8,224 nucleotides of DNA from positions 1 through 8,224 of the forward strand of contig DTSX01000075.1 in NCBI GenBank assembly GCA_012965065.1, in the 5' to 3' direction. Shown one piece after another: positions 1 through 6,974 of the stretch. The stretch comes from Gammaproteobacteria bacterium (GTDB lineage Bacteria; Pseudomonadota; Gammaproteobacteria; Steroidobacterales; UBA11654). Each line of letters starts with the position of its first letter. Positions within the stretch are counted from its first letter, which is position 1. The notes under the pieces were generated by a model. The model made no database searches, was not told the origin of the DNA, and was given only the letters and a program-made list of their open reading frames with translations. A program made the translations under genes and the position numbers.

Positions 1-289
1 TTATTTCAGAACAAGAGATGCGCTGAAGGGAGTTTTTTTAATTGTTGACAGTAGGCGAATGATCACAGAATTGGATCATCTCTTTATTGATTTTTATCTG
101 CCGTTTGATAAATCACTACATGTAATATTGACCAAGTCAGACAAATTAAAAAAATTGGGACAAATTGAGGCACTGCGAAGCACTCAAACATCTTTAGGAA
201 AAGTTGCCACAATACAGTTGTTTTCTGGAACTAAGAAAGACGGGGTTGCTATCGCAAAGCAAAGACTGTGTGAAATTTTTGAGTACTAA
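1..289 (+). CDS. engB: Ribosome biogenesis GTP-binding protein EngB (YihA/YsxC), C-terminal part, cut by left edge
   Basis: This is the last 95 residues of a TRAFAC-class GTPase that in characterised bacteria helps assemble the large ribosomal subunit in the cytoplasm. The reading frame is open from base 2 with no start, so the N-terminus (P-loop, switch regions, G3) lies outside the window. The visible part holds an LKGVFLIVDSRR strand-loop, the G4 guanine-specificity motif TKSD (bases 131-142) and a G5-like SGTKKDG stretch (from base 224). In E. coli YihA the corresponding segments are LKGVVLLMDIRH, TKAD and SSLKKQG. The gene ends 48 bases from the stop of polA and is convergent with it, a known gammaproteobacterial arrangement. 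The ATG at base 59 is internal and is not the start. The family call is confident; the state of the missing N-terminal part cannot be judged. Confidence 0.9.
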   Translation, partial: YFRTRDALKGVFLIVDSRRMITELDHLFIDFYLPFDKSLHVILTKSDKLKKLGQIEALRSTQTSLGKVATIQLFSGTKKDGVAIAKQRLCEIFEY

Positions 290-337
290 AAAAACAAATT
301 TTTATGGCTTTGTTGTAAATGCAACAGTCAATACAAT

Positions 338-3025
338 TTAATGCGCTTGATCCCAATTCTCGCCAACACCAAGATCAACTTTTAAGGCAACATCCAAATC
401 AGCAGCTTTTCCCATTGCCTCTGTTACAAATTCACTCACAGCACCCACAGAACTGTCTTCAACTTCCAAAACCAGTTCGTCGTGGACCTGCATGATAATT
501 TTGGCATTGATGGATTCTGCAACCAACCGTTGCTCAAGATCAATCATCGCCTTTTTGATAATATCTGCTGCGGTGCCCTGCATAGGGGCATTGATGGCGC
601 TTCTTTCTGCATATTGTCTTCGTTGGTAGTTACGCGAATCAATATCTGGAAGGTAGAGTCGCCTGCCAAAAACTGTCTCCACAAAACCGGATTCCCTTGC
701 CTGATTTCTGATTGCATCCATGTACTCCTTGACCTTTGGATACCTTGCAAAATAGAGTTCAATGTATTCTTGGGCATCCCCTCGTGTGATGCCCAGCTGT
801 CGGGTCAGTCCAAACGCCGACATGCCATAAATCAAGCCAAAATTGATGGCCTTTGCGGAGCGTCTTTGTTCTGCTGAAACCGATTGCAAATCAACAGCAA
901 AAATTTCAGCAGCGGTTGCTTGGTGAATATCCAAACCCGCCTGAAAAGCGTCCAAAAGCCCAGGGTCCTGGGAGTTGTGTGCCATGATCCTAAGTTCAAT
1001 TTGTGAGTAGTCTGCAGCTAAGATTTGAAACCCCTTGGGTGCAATAAAAGCTTGCCTGATGCGTCTGCCTTCAACAGTTCTGATGGGTATATTTTGTAAA
1101 TTTGGGTCAGATGAGGATAGTCTGCCTGTAGCTGTGACAGCTTGATGATACGACGTGTGCACCCGGCCAGTGTCCTGATTAACCATCAGCGGTAATTTGT
1201 CAGTGTATGTGGTCTTTAGTTTAGCTGTTGTTCGATAATTAAGAATTGTTTGCACAATTGGAAAATCTTCAGCAAGCCTTTGCAAGACACTTTCAGCGGT
1301 TGACGGTTGGCCTTTCGGTGTTTTTTTCAAAATAGGCAGAGACAACTTGTCGTAGAGGATTTCCTGCAGTTGCTTGGGTGAATTTAAGTTAAACTCTGCT
1401 CCGGCTAAGGAATAAGCTTTGGATTCAAGCTCTTTTAGAGTTATTGCAAATTGATCACTTTGTTTTTGTAACATGGATTCGTCAATCAGCACGCCATTGC
1501 GCTCAATTGTCTGCAAGACCTTAAGCAATGGAGCTTCAATATCAGTGTAGAGCTTAGCAAGAGAATTTATTTCCATAAGTTTAGGGTGCAAGGTTTGGTG
1601 TAACTGAAAGCTTACGTCTGCATCTTCAGCCGCGTAGTGGATGGCATCCTCAAGACTGACTTGATTGAATCCAATCTGCTTTGCTCCTTTGCCCGCAACA
1701 TCTTCATAGCTGGTGGTATCCAAGTTCAAATAGCGTTTTGCTACGGCATTTAGGTTGTGTCGGGTGGCAGTGCTGTTCAGCACATAGGACTCCAGCATGC
1801 TATCGAAATCAGTGCCATTCAATTCGATCCCGTGGTTGGCGAAGATATGACTGTCGTATTTAAGGTTGTGGCCAATTTTCTTGGCCTCTTTGTCTTCCAA
1901 CCATGGTTTCAATTTTTGCAGAACATATTCCCTGTCCAACTGATTTGGGACCCCATCGTACTCGTGCATGAGTGGTATGTAATAAGCTTCGTTTGATACG
2001 ATGGCTACAGAGATACCTACAATTTCTGCTTGCATATAATTCAGGCTAGTGGTCTCAGTGTCAATGGCAGTAACCTCAGCCCGACTCAGTCTATCCAAGA
2101 GTGCTTCAAACTCTTTTTTTGTTAGGATTCCTTGATAAACAGTGTCTCTTCTGATTTTTGTAATTGGTTCTTCAATGCTAAATTGCTTAATCAATGCATG
2201 CAGACCCAGGTTCTTGAACTGAGCAAACAACTCATCATCCTTTGACTCTCTGATCACAAGATCGTCAACCGTACAATCCAGCTCTAGAGAACAATCGATG
2301 GTAGCCAGCTGTTGATACAAGTTCAGTCTTGGTATGCTCTCTCGAAGAGCTTCTCCAACTTTTCCTGAAATCTCCTCTGCATGTTCAATAACCCCGGCTA
2401 AACTGGAATATTGCTGCAGCCATTTTACCGCCGTCTTCGGACCGACCGTAGGAACTCCAGGAATATTGTCCGAAGCATCCCCCGACAAGGTTAAAAAATC
2501 TATGATTTGCTCAGGAGGCAATCCAAATTTCTCAATCACACCAGAACGATCTGTTAACCTATTTTTCATGGTATCCAGCAGGGTTATTTTATCTGAAACA
2601 AGTTGTGTAAAGTCTTTATCGCTAGTTGCAATTAGGGTGTTCATACCTCTTTGCTCTGCCTCCTTGGCAAGAGTTCCAATGACGTCATCTGCTTCAACGC
2701 CGTTTACCCGAATTAAAGGCAAACCAAGATTTTCAATCGCTGCAAGAAGGGGTTCTATTTGGATGATAAGATCCTCTGGAGTTCTTGCACGGTTGGCTTT
2801 GTACTCCGGAAACAACTCATGCCTAAAAGTTTTTCCAGGTGCATCAAAGACAATACCAAGCAAATTTGGTCTCTCGTCTTTGATCAGTTTATGCAACATC
2901 ATCAACACACCATAAATTGCCCCTGTTGGTTGCCCTGAAGGCGCAGTAAGTCCTGGCAGTGCATAAAAAGCACGGTAAAGATACGAAGAGCCATCAATTA
3001 AAACTAGTGATTTTACTTCACTCAT
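338..3025 (-). CDS. polA: DNA polymerase I, full three-domain form
   Basis: Replication and repair polymerase that removes RNA primers and fills gaps. It has 895 residues from ATG 3025 (E. coli 928). Residue numbers here count from the TTG one codon upstream, so subtract 1 for the ATG start. The 5' nuclease domain (about 1-290) keeps its acidic metal ligands: D12, D62, E112/D114/D115, D137/D139 and D184/D187. The 3'-5' exonuclease domain (about 295-490) has D323-T-E325, N388-LKY-D392 and Y465-AAE-D469, so proofreading should be active. The polymerase domain (about 500-896) has motif A DYSQIELR (catalytic D673), motif B RRSAKAINFGLIYG (R722, K726, F730, Y734) and motif C QVHDE (D850, E851). 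I prefer ATG 3025 over TTG 3028 because it lies in an ATGAGTGA overlap with the upstream lipoprotein stop, suggesting translational coupling. No clear Shine-Dalgarno sequence is visible. All catalytic residues are present and no frameshift was seen. Confidence 0.98.
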   Translation of the reverse strand: MSEVKSLVLIDGSSYLYRAFYALPGLTAPSGQPTGAIYGVLMMLHKLIKDERPNLLGIVFDAPGKTFRHELFPEYKANRARTPEDLIIQIEPLLAAIENLGLPLIRVNGVEADDVIGTLAKEAEQRGMNTLIATSDKDFTQLVSDKITLLDTMKNRLTDRSGVIEKFGLPPEQIIDFLTLSGDASDNIPGVPTVGPKTAVKWLQQYSSLAGVIEHAEEISGKVGEALRESIPRLNLYQQLATIDCSLELDCTVDDLVIRESKDDELFAQFKNLGLHALIKQFSIEEPITKIRRDTVYQGILTKKEFEALLDRLSRAEVTAIDTETTSLNYMQAEIVGISVAIVSNEAYYIPLMHEYDGVPNQLDREYVLQKLKPWLEDKEAKKIGHNLKYDSHIFANHGIELNGTDFDSMLESYVLNSTATRHNLNAVAKRYLNLDTTSYEDVAGKGAKQIGFNQVSLEDAIHYAAEDADVSFQLHQTLHPKLMEINSLAKLYTDIEAPLLKVLQTIERNGVLIDESMLQKQSDQFAITLKELESKAYSLAGAEFNLNSPKQLQEILYDKLSLPILKKTPKGQPSTAESVLQRLAEDFPIVQTILNYRTTAKLKTTYTDKLPLMVNQDTGRVHTSYHQAVTATGRLSSSDPNLQNIPIRTVEGRRIRQAFIAPKGFQILAADYSQIELRIMAHNSQDPGLLDAFQAGLDIHQATAAEIFAVDLQSVSAEQRRSAKAINFGLIYGMSAFGLTRQLGITRGDAQEYIELYFARYPKVKEYMDAIRNQARESGFVETVFGRRLYLPDIDSRNYQRRQYAERSAINAPMQGTAADIIKKAMIDLEQRLVAESINAKIIMQVHDELVLEVEDSSVGAVSEFVTEAMGKAADLDVALKVDLGVGENWDQAH

Positions 3026-3197
3026 CAAGGACGTTTTGCTCGGCTGGCTTTGTTGAGGTGGGTTGCAACAATGACGGCGGCATCATCTGTTGTGAGGGAT
3101 CATCGGGTAAGTACAGCTCGCCTTTTTGACCACAAGATGCAATTGAAAATATCAGAATTAGATAAAATCCTTTGGCAAAAAAAATTTTTGGTAACAT
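3018..3197 (-). CDS. lptM: LptM (YifL)-type small outer-membrane lipoprotein
   Basis: A 59-residue reading frame that is easy to miss, read on the minus strand from ATG 3197 to TGA 3018. The N-terminus has lysines at 4 and 9, a hydrophobic run FYLILIFSIA, and a lipobox IAS|C with lipidated Cys22. This is followed by CGQKGELYLP, which matches the CGxKGPLYxP signature of LptM. A short Pro/Gln/Ser-rich tail follows, as is usual in the family. In E. coli, LptM is an outer-membrane lipoprotein that binds the LptDE translocon and promotes correct disulfide formation in LptD. Its usual neighbours are dapF or lysA. Here it instead precedes polA and overlaps it by 8 bases (3018-3025). No strong ribosome binding site is visible before the ATG. 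The lipoprotein class is near certain; the LptM assignment rests on the short signature after the cysteine. Confidence 0.88.
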   Translation of the reverse strand: MLPKIFFAKGFYLILIFSIASCGQKGELYLPDDPSQQMMPPSLLQPTSTKPAEQNVLDE

Positions 3198-3234
3198 ATT
3201 CTGAAACTAAATTTAAACGTACTTGTGTCTTTCT

Positions 3235-3243
3235 ATTTTATCA
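3235..3243 (-). promoter_or_regulatory. Candidate extended -10 promoter for lptM-polA
   Basis: Read on the minus strand, TGATAAAAT is an extended -10 element (TGn followed by TAAAAT, 5 of 6 matches to TATAAT). No good -35 hexamer lies 16-18 bases upstream, which an extended -10 can compensate for. Transcription would start near 3228, giving a leader of about 30 bases before the lptM ATG at 3197. The sequence is AT-rich, so a chance match is possible. Confidence 0.4.
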
Positions 3244-3279
3244 GTATTGAATGCAAATAAATAATGGGTTAATCAAGCA

Positions 3280-4725
3280 ATGACTGAGCCATGGTATCAG
3301 GAATATCAAGACCTACTTCTCGAAAGGGGTATGGTTGGATTGGACCTCGAAACTACGGGTGTGGGCAACTTTGCATACGAGCGCCCGACTTCTGCCGCTG
3401 TCCTCGGGCTAGATGAGAATATGGGGTCTCCAGAAATTATCATTGACAACAAATGTCGACTGCCCGCACATATTTTACCTAGTGCAGTTGCCTTGGAAAT
3501 CAGTAACATTAATCCCATTGATTTGATGAAAGAAGAACTCTCCTTGTATGGCTTGATCAGCAAACTCGCCGATTACTTTATTGCCCACCCCAATAAAATA
3601 CTAACCACTTACAACGGTGCGTTTTACGACCTTATCATTCTGAGACATTCCTTTTTTTCCTCCCTCTATAACCCTTACTTACTGTTGAACGCCTTTGAAG
3701 ATCGCCTTCATATTGACTTGTACAAAATGGCCCAAACAATTTTCTGCTTTGAACCTAATAGCATCGCTTTTTTTAAAGATCAAACAGGAAAAGTAATTCT
3801 CAAACAAGAAGCAATGGCGAGAGAAAATGGCATTGATCCCGGCGATGCTCATACAGCGCTGGATGACGTCAAAGCACTGTTAAAACTGGCTGATTTGTTT
3901 AGGCGCCAAGCACCTGATATCTTTTTTGCAGGCATTGCTTCTGGCAACAAAAAAAGAACTGTGAAATTAATGACGGAGCAGTTATTTTTCAACTACGGTG
4001 AAGTGAAATACAAAGAACGTCAAGCAATAAAGCGAACGCCCACCTTCATCTGTGAAGATCCAAGTGTACCCAACCGCATGATTTTTTTTGATCTTTGTTC
4101 TGATCCAGAAGATTACCTCTATATGACTGCAGAAGAAATAGCGGCGTTGATTGATAAAAAGAATTCGCCCTTATTTTCCATTAAATCGAACGGTAGCCCA
4201 GTCATCCTGCCCCCTCTTTTTTGCTCCAAAAATGCACTGACTGAAGAAGAAGCAACATACAAAGCTACCAAAATACAAGAAAACAATGGGTTCAAGGAAA
4301 ATGTTTATTTAGCTTGTGACATAAACAGCAAGCGAAGACGTCCCTGGACTGTCGAAGAATATCCAGAGTCTCAAATCTATAATGATTTTATCGATAATTC
4401 CAACCGTATGCTCAGCGATGCTTTCCGTAAAACCCAAGATTTCGATCGCCGATTGGATATTCTCAACGAAATGAGTGATCCAAGACTGATTGATTTTGCC
4501 AAGAGAATTCTGGCTACTGAAAACCCTGATTGCACACCAGAACTGCTCAAAGATTACCATGAATTCGAAGCCAACAGACTTTTGGATGAAGAAGAGGTAC
4601 CTTGGAGAACGTTGAAAAAAGCTTGGGATTCGCTGGTAAAAGCAGAACAATTAGCAAACGATGATTTAACAATTTTGGCAGCAACAAAAAAATACTATAA
4701 ATTGATTGAAAACAAGATGAGGTAA
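3280..4725 (+). CDS. sbcB: Exodeoxyribonuclease I (SbcB/XonA family)
   Basis: Single-strand-specific 3'-5' DNA exonuclease acting in recombination and mismatch repair. It has 481 residues (E. coli ExoI 475). The DEDDh exonuclease domain (about 1-205) has D22-L-E24, N112 and D117 in YNGAFYD, and H191 with D196 in HTALDD. The spacing matches E. coli ExoI (DYE, YNNVRFD, HDAMAD). The middle part (about 206-355) corresponds to the SH3-like domain. The C-terminal helical part (about 356-481) aligns by eye with the E. coli tail, for example SQIYNDFIDNSNRMLSDAF with AQLYDGFFSDADRAAMKIV. These segments distinguish it from DnaQ or RNase T. The start gives the usual short lead before the DxE motif, although no strong ribosome binding site precedes it. 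It is divergent from lptM-polA, with 82 bases between, and its stop lies 5 bases before the acyl-CoA dehydrogenase gene. The sequence is quite divergent from enterobacterial ExoI, but the catalytic set is complete. Confidence 0.92.
   Translation: MTEPWYQEYQDLLLERGMVGLDLETTGVGNFAYERPTSAAVLGLDENMGSPEIIIDNKCRLPAHILPSAVALEISNINPIDLMKEELSLYGLISKLADYFIAHPNKILTTYNGAFYDLIILRHSFFSSLYNPYLLLNAFEDRLHIDLYKMAQTIFCFEPNSIAFFKDQTGKVILKQEAMARENGIDPGDAHTALDDVKALLKLADLFRRQAPDIFFAGIASGNKKRTVKLMTEQLFFNYGEVKYKERQAIKRTPTFICEDPSVPNRMIFFDLCSDPEDYLYMTAEEIAALIDKKNSPLFSIKSNGSPVILPPLFCSKNALTEEEATYKATKIQENNGFKENVYLACDINSKRRRPWTVEEYPESQIYNDFIDNSNRMLSDAFRKTQDFDRRLDILNEMSDPRLIDFAKRILATENPDCTPELLKDYHEFEANRLLDEEEVPWRTLKKAWDSLVKAEQLANDDLTILAATKKYYKLIENKMR
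4719..4722 (+). promoter_or_regulatory. Ribosome binding site of the acyl-CoA dehydrogenase gene, inside the end of sbcB
   Basis: GAGG lies 8 bases before ATG 4731 and overlaps the last two codons of sbcB (atg agg taa). It supports this ATG as the start. It also means ribosomes finishing sbcB pass over the initiation site of the next gene. Confidence 0.65.
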
Positions 4726-4730
4726 ATTAG

Positions 4731-5942
4731 ATGAATTTTACATATACCAAAAAAGTTACCGATTTAATTGAGCAGTTAACCGTTTTTATGGATAAACACA
4801 TTTACCCAAACGATCAGGCTTACCGGGATCATTTCAAAACAACAGACAATATATGGCAACAACCTCCCTTGATGTCAGATTTAAAGAAGAAAGCTCAAGC
4901 AGAGGACCTGTGGAATCTGTTTCTGCCTGACTCGGATCACGGTGCTGGCCTCAGCAACTTAGAATACGCCCCACTCGCTGAAATAATGGGCCATATTCCT
5001 TGGTCGTCCGAAGTCTTCAATTGCAGCGCACCTGATACTGGCAACATGGAAGTTTTAGATCGCTATGGAACAAAAGCTCAGCAAGAGCAGTGGCTGGATC
5101 CTCTACTCAGAGGAGAGATTAGATCTGCGTTTGCAATGACCGAACCCGCGGTTGCTTCTTCAGACGCAAGCAACATACAAACACCCATTGTCCTCGATGG
5201 AGACAATTATGTAATTAACGGTCGAAAATGGTGGACTTCTGGGGCGATGAATACAGCTTGCAAAATATTAATTTTGATGGGCAAAACAGATCCAGAAAAC
5301 CCCAATCGTCACAAACAACAATCTATGATTTTAGTTCCTAAGGACACTGAGGGCGTTGAAATTATTAGGCCTATGTCGGTGTTTGGATCTGTCGACCCAC
5401 CGCACGGCCATCCCGAAATCGCCTTCACAGATGTCAGGGTTCCAAAAGAAAACATTCTTCTGGGAGAGGGTCGAGGTTTTGAAATTGCACAAGGTCGGCT
5501 TGGGCCGGGAAGAATTCACCACTGCATGCGTCTTGTCGGAATTGCTGAACGGGCACTTACTGCAATGTGCGAGCGTGCCAATAATAGAGTAGCATTCGGC
5601 AAACTCTTGAGTGCACAGGGTTCCGTTCGAGAAAGCATTGCCATTTCAGCCAGTGAAATCGAACAAGCCCGTCTGTTGACTTTAATGGCCGCAGACAAAA
5701 TGGATCGTTATGGCAACAAAGAAGCCAGTGACCTTATTAGCATGATCAAAGTTGTTGCTCCACAGATGGCCTGTCGTGTAATTGATCGAGCAATACAAAT
5801 ACATGGCGCAGCTGGTGTGAGTGGAGATTTTTTTCTTGCAGAAGCTTACGCTGGAGTCCGTACCTTAAGATTGGCGGATGGACCAGATGAGGTTCACTTG
5901 GCATCTTTGGCAAAAAAGATGCTTAAAAAACACACCGCTTAA
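4731..5942 (+). CDS. ACAD10/11-like acyl-CoA dehydrogenase family protein
   Basis: FAD-dependent acyl-CoA dehydrogenase fold, 403 residues, the usual length, with no export signal, so cytoplasmic. Visible landmarks are FAMTEPAVASSD (134-145, flavin/substrate loop), INGRKWWTSGA (162-172), SVFGSVDPPHGHPEI (216-230), GPGRIHHCMRLVG (258-270), RVAFGK (286-291, FAD contact region), IQIHGAAGV and LRLADGPDEVH (379-389). The ASSD, PHGH, RIHHCMR and DGPDEVH features mark the ACAD10/ACAD11 branch rather than ordinary FadE or short-chain dehydrogenases. D383 falls where MCAD-type enzymes have the catalytic Glu of the YEGT motif. In animals this domain is fused to an APH-type kinase, and here the kinase is the next gene, 2 bases away. 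The likely substrate is a 4-hydroxyacyl-CoA carrying a phosphate at C4, with the enzyme removing the phosphate as LvaC does in levulinate catabolism. The fold is certain; the substrate is inferred. Confidence 0.9.
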   Translation: MNFTYTKKVTDLIEQLTVFMDKHIYPNDQAYRDHFKTTDNIWQQPPLMSDLKKKAQAEDLWNLFLPDSDHGAGLSNLEYAPLAEIMGHIPWSSEVFNCSAPDTGNMEVLDRYGTKAQQEQWLDPLLRGEIRSAFAMTEPAVASSDASNIQTPIVLDGDNYVINGRKWWTSGAMNTACKILILMGKTDPENPNRHKQQSMILVPKDTEGVEIIRPMSVFGSVDPPHGHPEIAFTDVRVPKENILLGEGRGFEIAQGRLGPGRIHHCMRLVGIAERALTAMCERANNRVAFGKLLSAQGSVRESIAISASEIEQARLLTLMAADKMDRYGNKEASDLISMIKVVAPQMACRVIDRAIQIHGAAGVSGDFFLAEAYAGVRTLRLADGPDEVHLASLAKKMLKKHTA

Positions 5943-5944
5943 TA

Positions 5945-6973
5945 ATGAGTTTAAGTGTTCACACTTTTGATAAGAGCAAACTTAGTGAATATCTGGAAGA
6001 TCACATCCCAGAGTTTCAAGGACCTGTCCAATCAACAAAATTCAAAACTGGCCAGTCCAATCCAACTTTTTTAATAGAAACAGCCGACAGAAAATTTGTC
6101 CTGAGGAAAAAACCACCGGGAAAACTTTTGCCCTCAGCACACGCTGTTGATAGAGAATTCAAAGTTTTAAAAGCACTGGAAGAAACCAATGTCCCCGTAC
6201 CAAAAGTTTTTCATCTTTGTGAGGATGCTGCCATTGTCGGCACAATGTTCTATATCATGGAGTATGTTGAAGGTAGGATTTTTTGGGATCCTACGCTTCC
6301 TGAAGTTGATAATAAAACCCGAGGTCAGATTTACGAAGCAACCAATGAAGTGCTGGCATATTTACATCAAGTAAATATAGAAAAGGTAGGACTTTCAGAT
6401 TTCGGTAAACCAGGAAGTTATTTTGAACGTCAGGTCAGTCGATGGATCAGGCAATATCGATCCGCAGAGACTGAAGTTTACTCCGATGTTGAAGATTTAA
6501 TTGTTTGGCTGGGAAAGAATACGCCTAACGATGATGGTCTCGTTAGTTTGGTACATGGAGATTATAGACTTTACAACATAATGTTTGATTACGAGAAACC
6601 GGAAGTGCTGGCTGTACTTGATTGGGAGCTTTCAACTCTGGGGCACCCATATGCAGATTTAGCTTATCAATGTTTGCAATGGCATTTGCCTAAGATGGGA
6701 ATCACCCCAGGACTTGATGAAATTGATACCAAAAAGTTGGGAATTCCTTCAGAGGGAGATTACATTAAGAGTTACTGCCAAAAAATGGGCATTGACAGTA
6801 TTCCCAACTGGTCGTTTTATTTGGCTTTTGGTTTTTTTCGCATAGCAGGCATCGCTCAAGGTGTGTATAAAAGATTTTTACAGGGCAATGCATCCGCGGA
6901 AAATGCTATGGAATTGGGTGCCGCAGTTCCAATCCTTGGGAAGCTTGGTATGGCAATCATTAAGGGAAAATAA
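5945..6973 (+). CDS. APH-fold phosphotransferase, ACAD10/11-type kinase
   Basis: A small-molecule kinase of the aminoglycoside-phosphotransferase fold, 342 residues, with no signal peptide. The N-lobe has TGQSNPTFLI (35-44) and FVLRKKPPGKLLPSAHAVDRE (51-71), the latter containing the ATP-contacting basic residues and a helix-C glutamate (E71). The catalytic loop is HGDYRLYN (H204, D206, N211), and the metal-binding motif is DWELSTLGHPYADLAY (D226, E228). Despite the fold name it is unlikely to confer drug resistance. KKPPGKLLPSAHAVDRE and DWELSTLGHP are typical of the kinase domain fused in animal ACAD10/ACAD11 and of the LvaA-type kinases that phosphorylate 4-hydroxyacyl-CoA. It follows the dehydrogenase gene by 2 bases and has no Shine-Dalgarno sequence of its own, consistent with coupled translation. 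No small LvaB-like partner gene is visible in the window. The fold and motifs are certain; the substrate is inferred. Confidence 0.9.
   Translation: MSLSVHTFDKSKLSEYLEDHIPEFQGPVQSTKFKTGQSNPTFLIETADRKFVLRKKPPGKLLPSAHAVDREFKVLKALEETNVPVPKVFHLCEDAAIVGTMFYIMEYVEGRIFWDPTLPEVDNKTRGQIYEATNEVLAYLHQVNIEKVGLSDFGKPGSYFERQVSRWIRQYRSAETEVYSDVEDLIVWLGKNTPNDDGLVSLVHGDYRLYNIMFDYEKPEVLAVLDWELSTLGHPYADLAYQCLQWHLPKMGITPGLDEIDTKKLGIPSEGDYIKSYCQKMGIDSIPNWSFYLAFGFFRIAGIAQGVYKRFLQGNASAENAMELGAAVPILGKLGMAIIKGK
6964..6967 (+). promoter_or_regulatory. Ribosome binding site fixing the start of the first MBL-fold gene
   Basis: GGGA (within AAGGGA) ends 7 bases before ATG 6975, in the last codons of the kinase gene. It selects ATG 6975 over an in-frame ATG at 6861 that lies inside the kinase gene and would place 38 extra residues before the signal peptide. 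Confidence 0.65.
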
Positions 6974-6974
6974 A

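Noticed and set aside
290..337. Terminator or Spot 42-like small RNA between engB and polA
   Set aside because: Only a 5-bp stem (TGTTG/CAACA at 311-326) is visible, with no T-run directly after it on either strand. The 48-base gap is too short for a Spot 42-type RNA.
2334..2915. Plus-strand open frame of 193 codons inside polA
   Set aside because: It is antisense to the 5' nuclease domain of polA, which has every catalytic residue. The translation shows no family features.
3050..3250. Plus-strand open frame of 66 codons upstream of sbcB
   Set aside because: It lies almost entirely antisense to lptM, whose lipobox and signature are convincing. The 66-residue product shows no recognisable motif.
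3223..3275. Plus-strand sigma-70 promoter for sbcB
   Set aside because: TTGTGT/TATTGA (16-base spacer) and TTGAAT/TAATCA (17-base spacer) are both weak matches in AT-rich DNA. The second would leave almost no leader before ATG 3280. A promoter must exist nearby, but I cannot place it.
5945..6973. Aminoglycoside resistance gene
   Set aside because: The protein has the APH fold, but its motifs and its dehydrogenase neighbour place it with the ACAD10/11-type kinases. There is no resistance context.
6861..6974. Upstream in-frame start for the first MBL-fold protein
   Set aside because: It lies inside the kinase gene and would bury the signal peptide behind 38 extra residues. ATG 6975 has a good ribosome binding site and puts the hydrophobic segment near the N-terminus.
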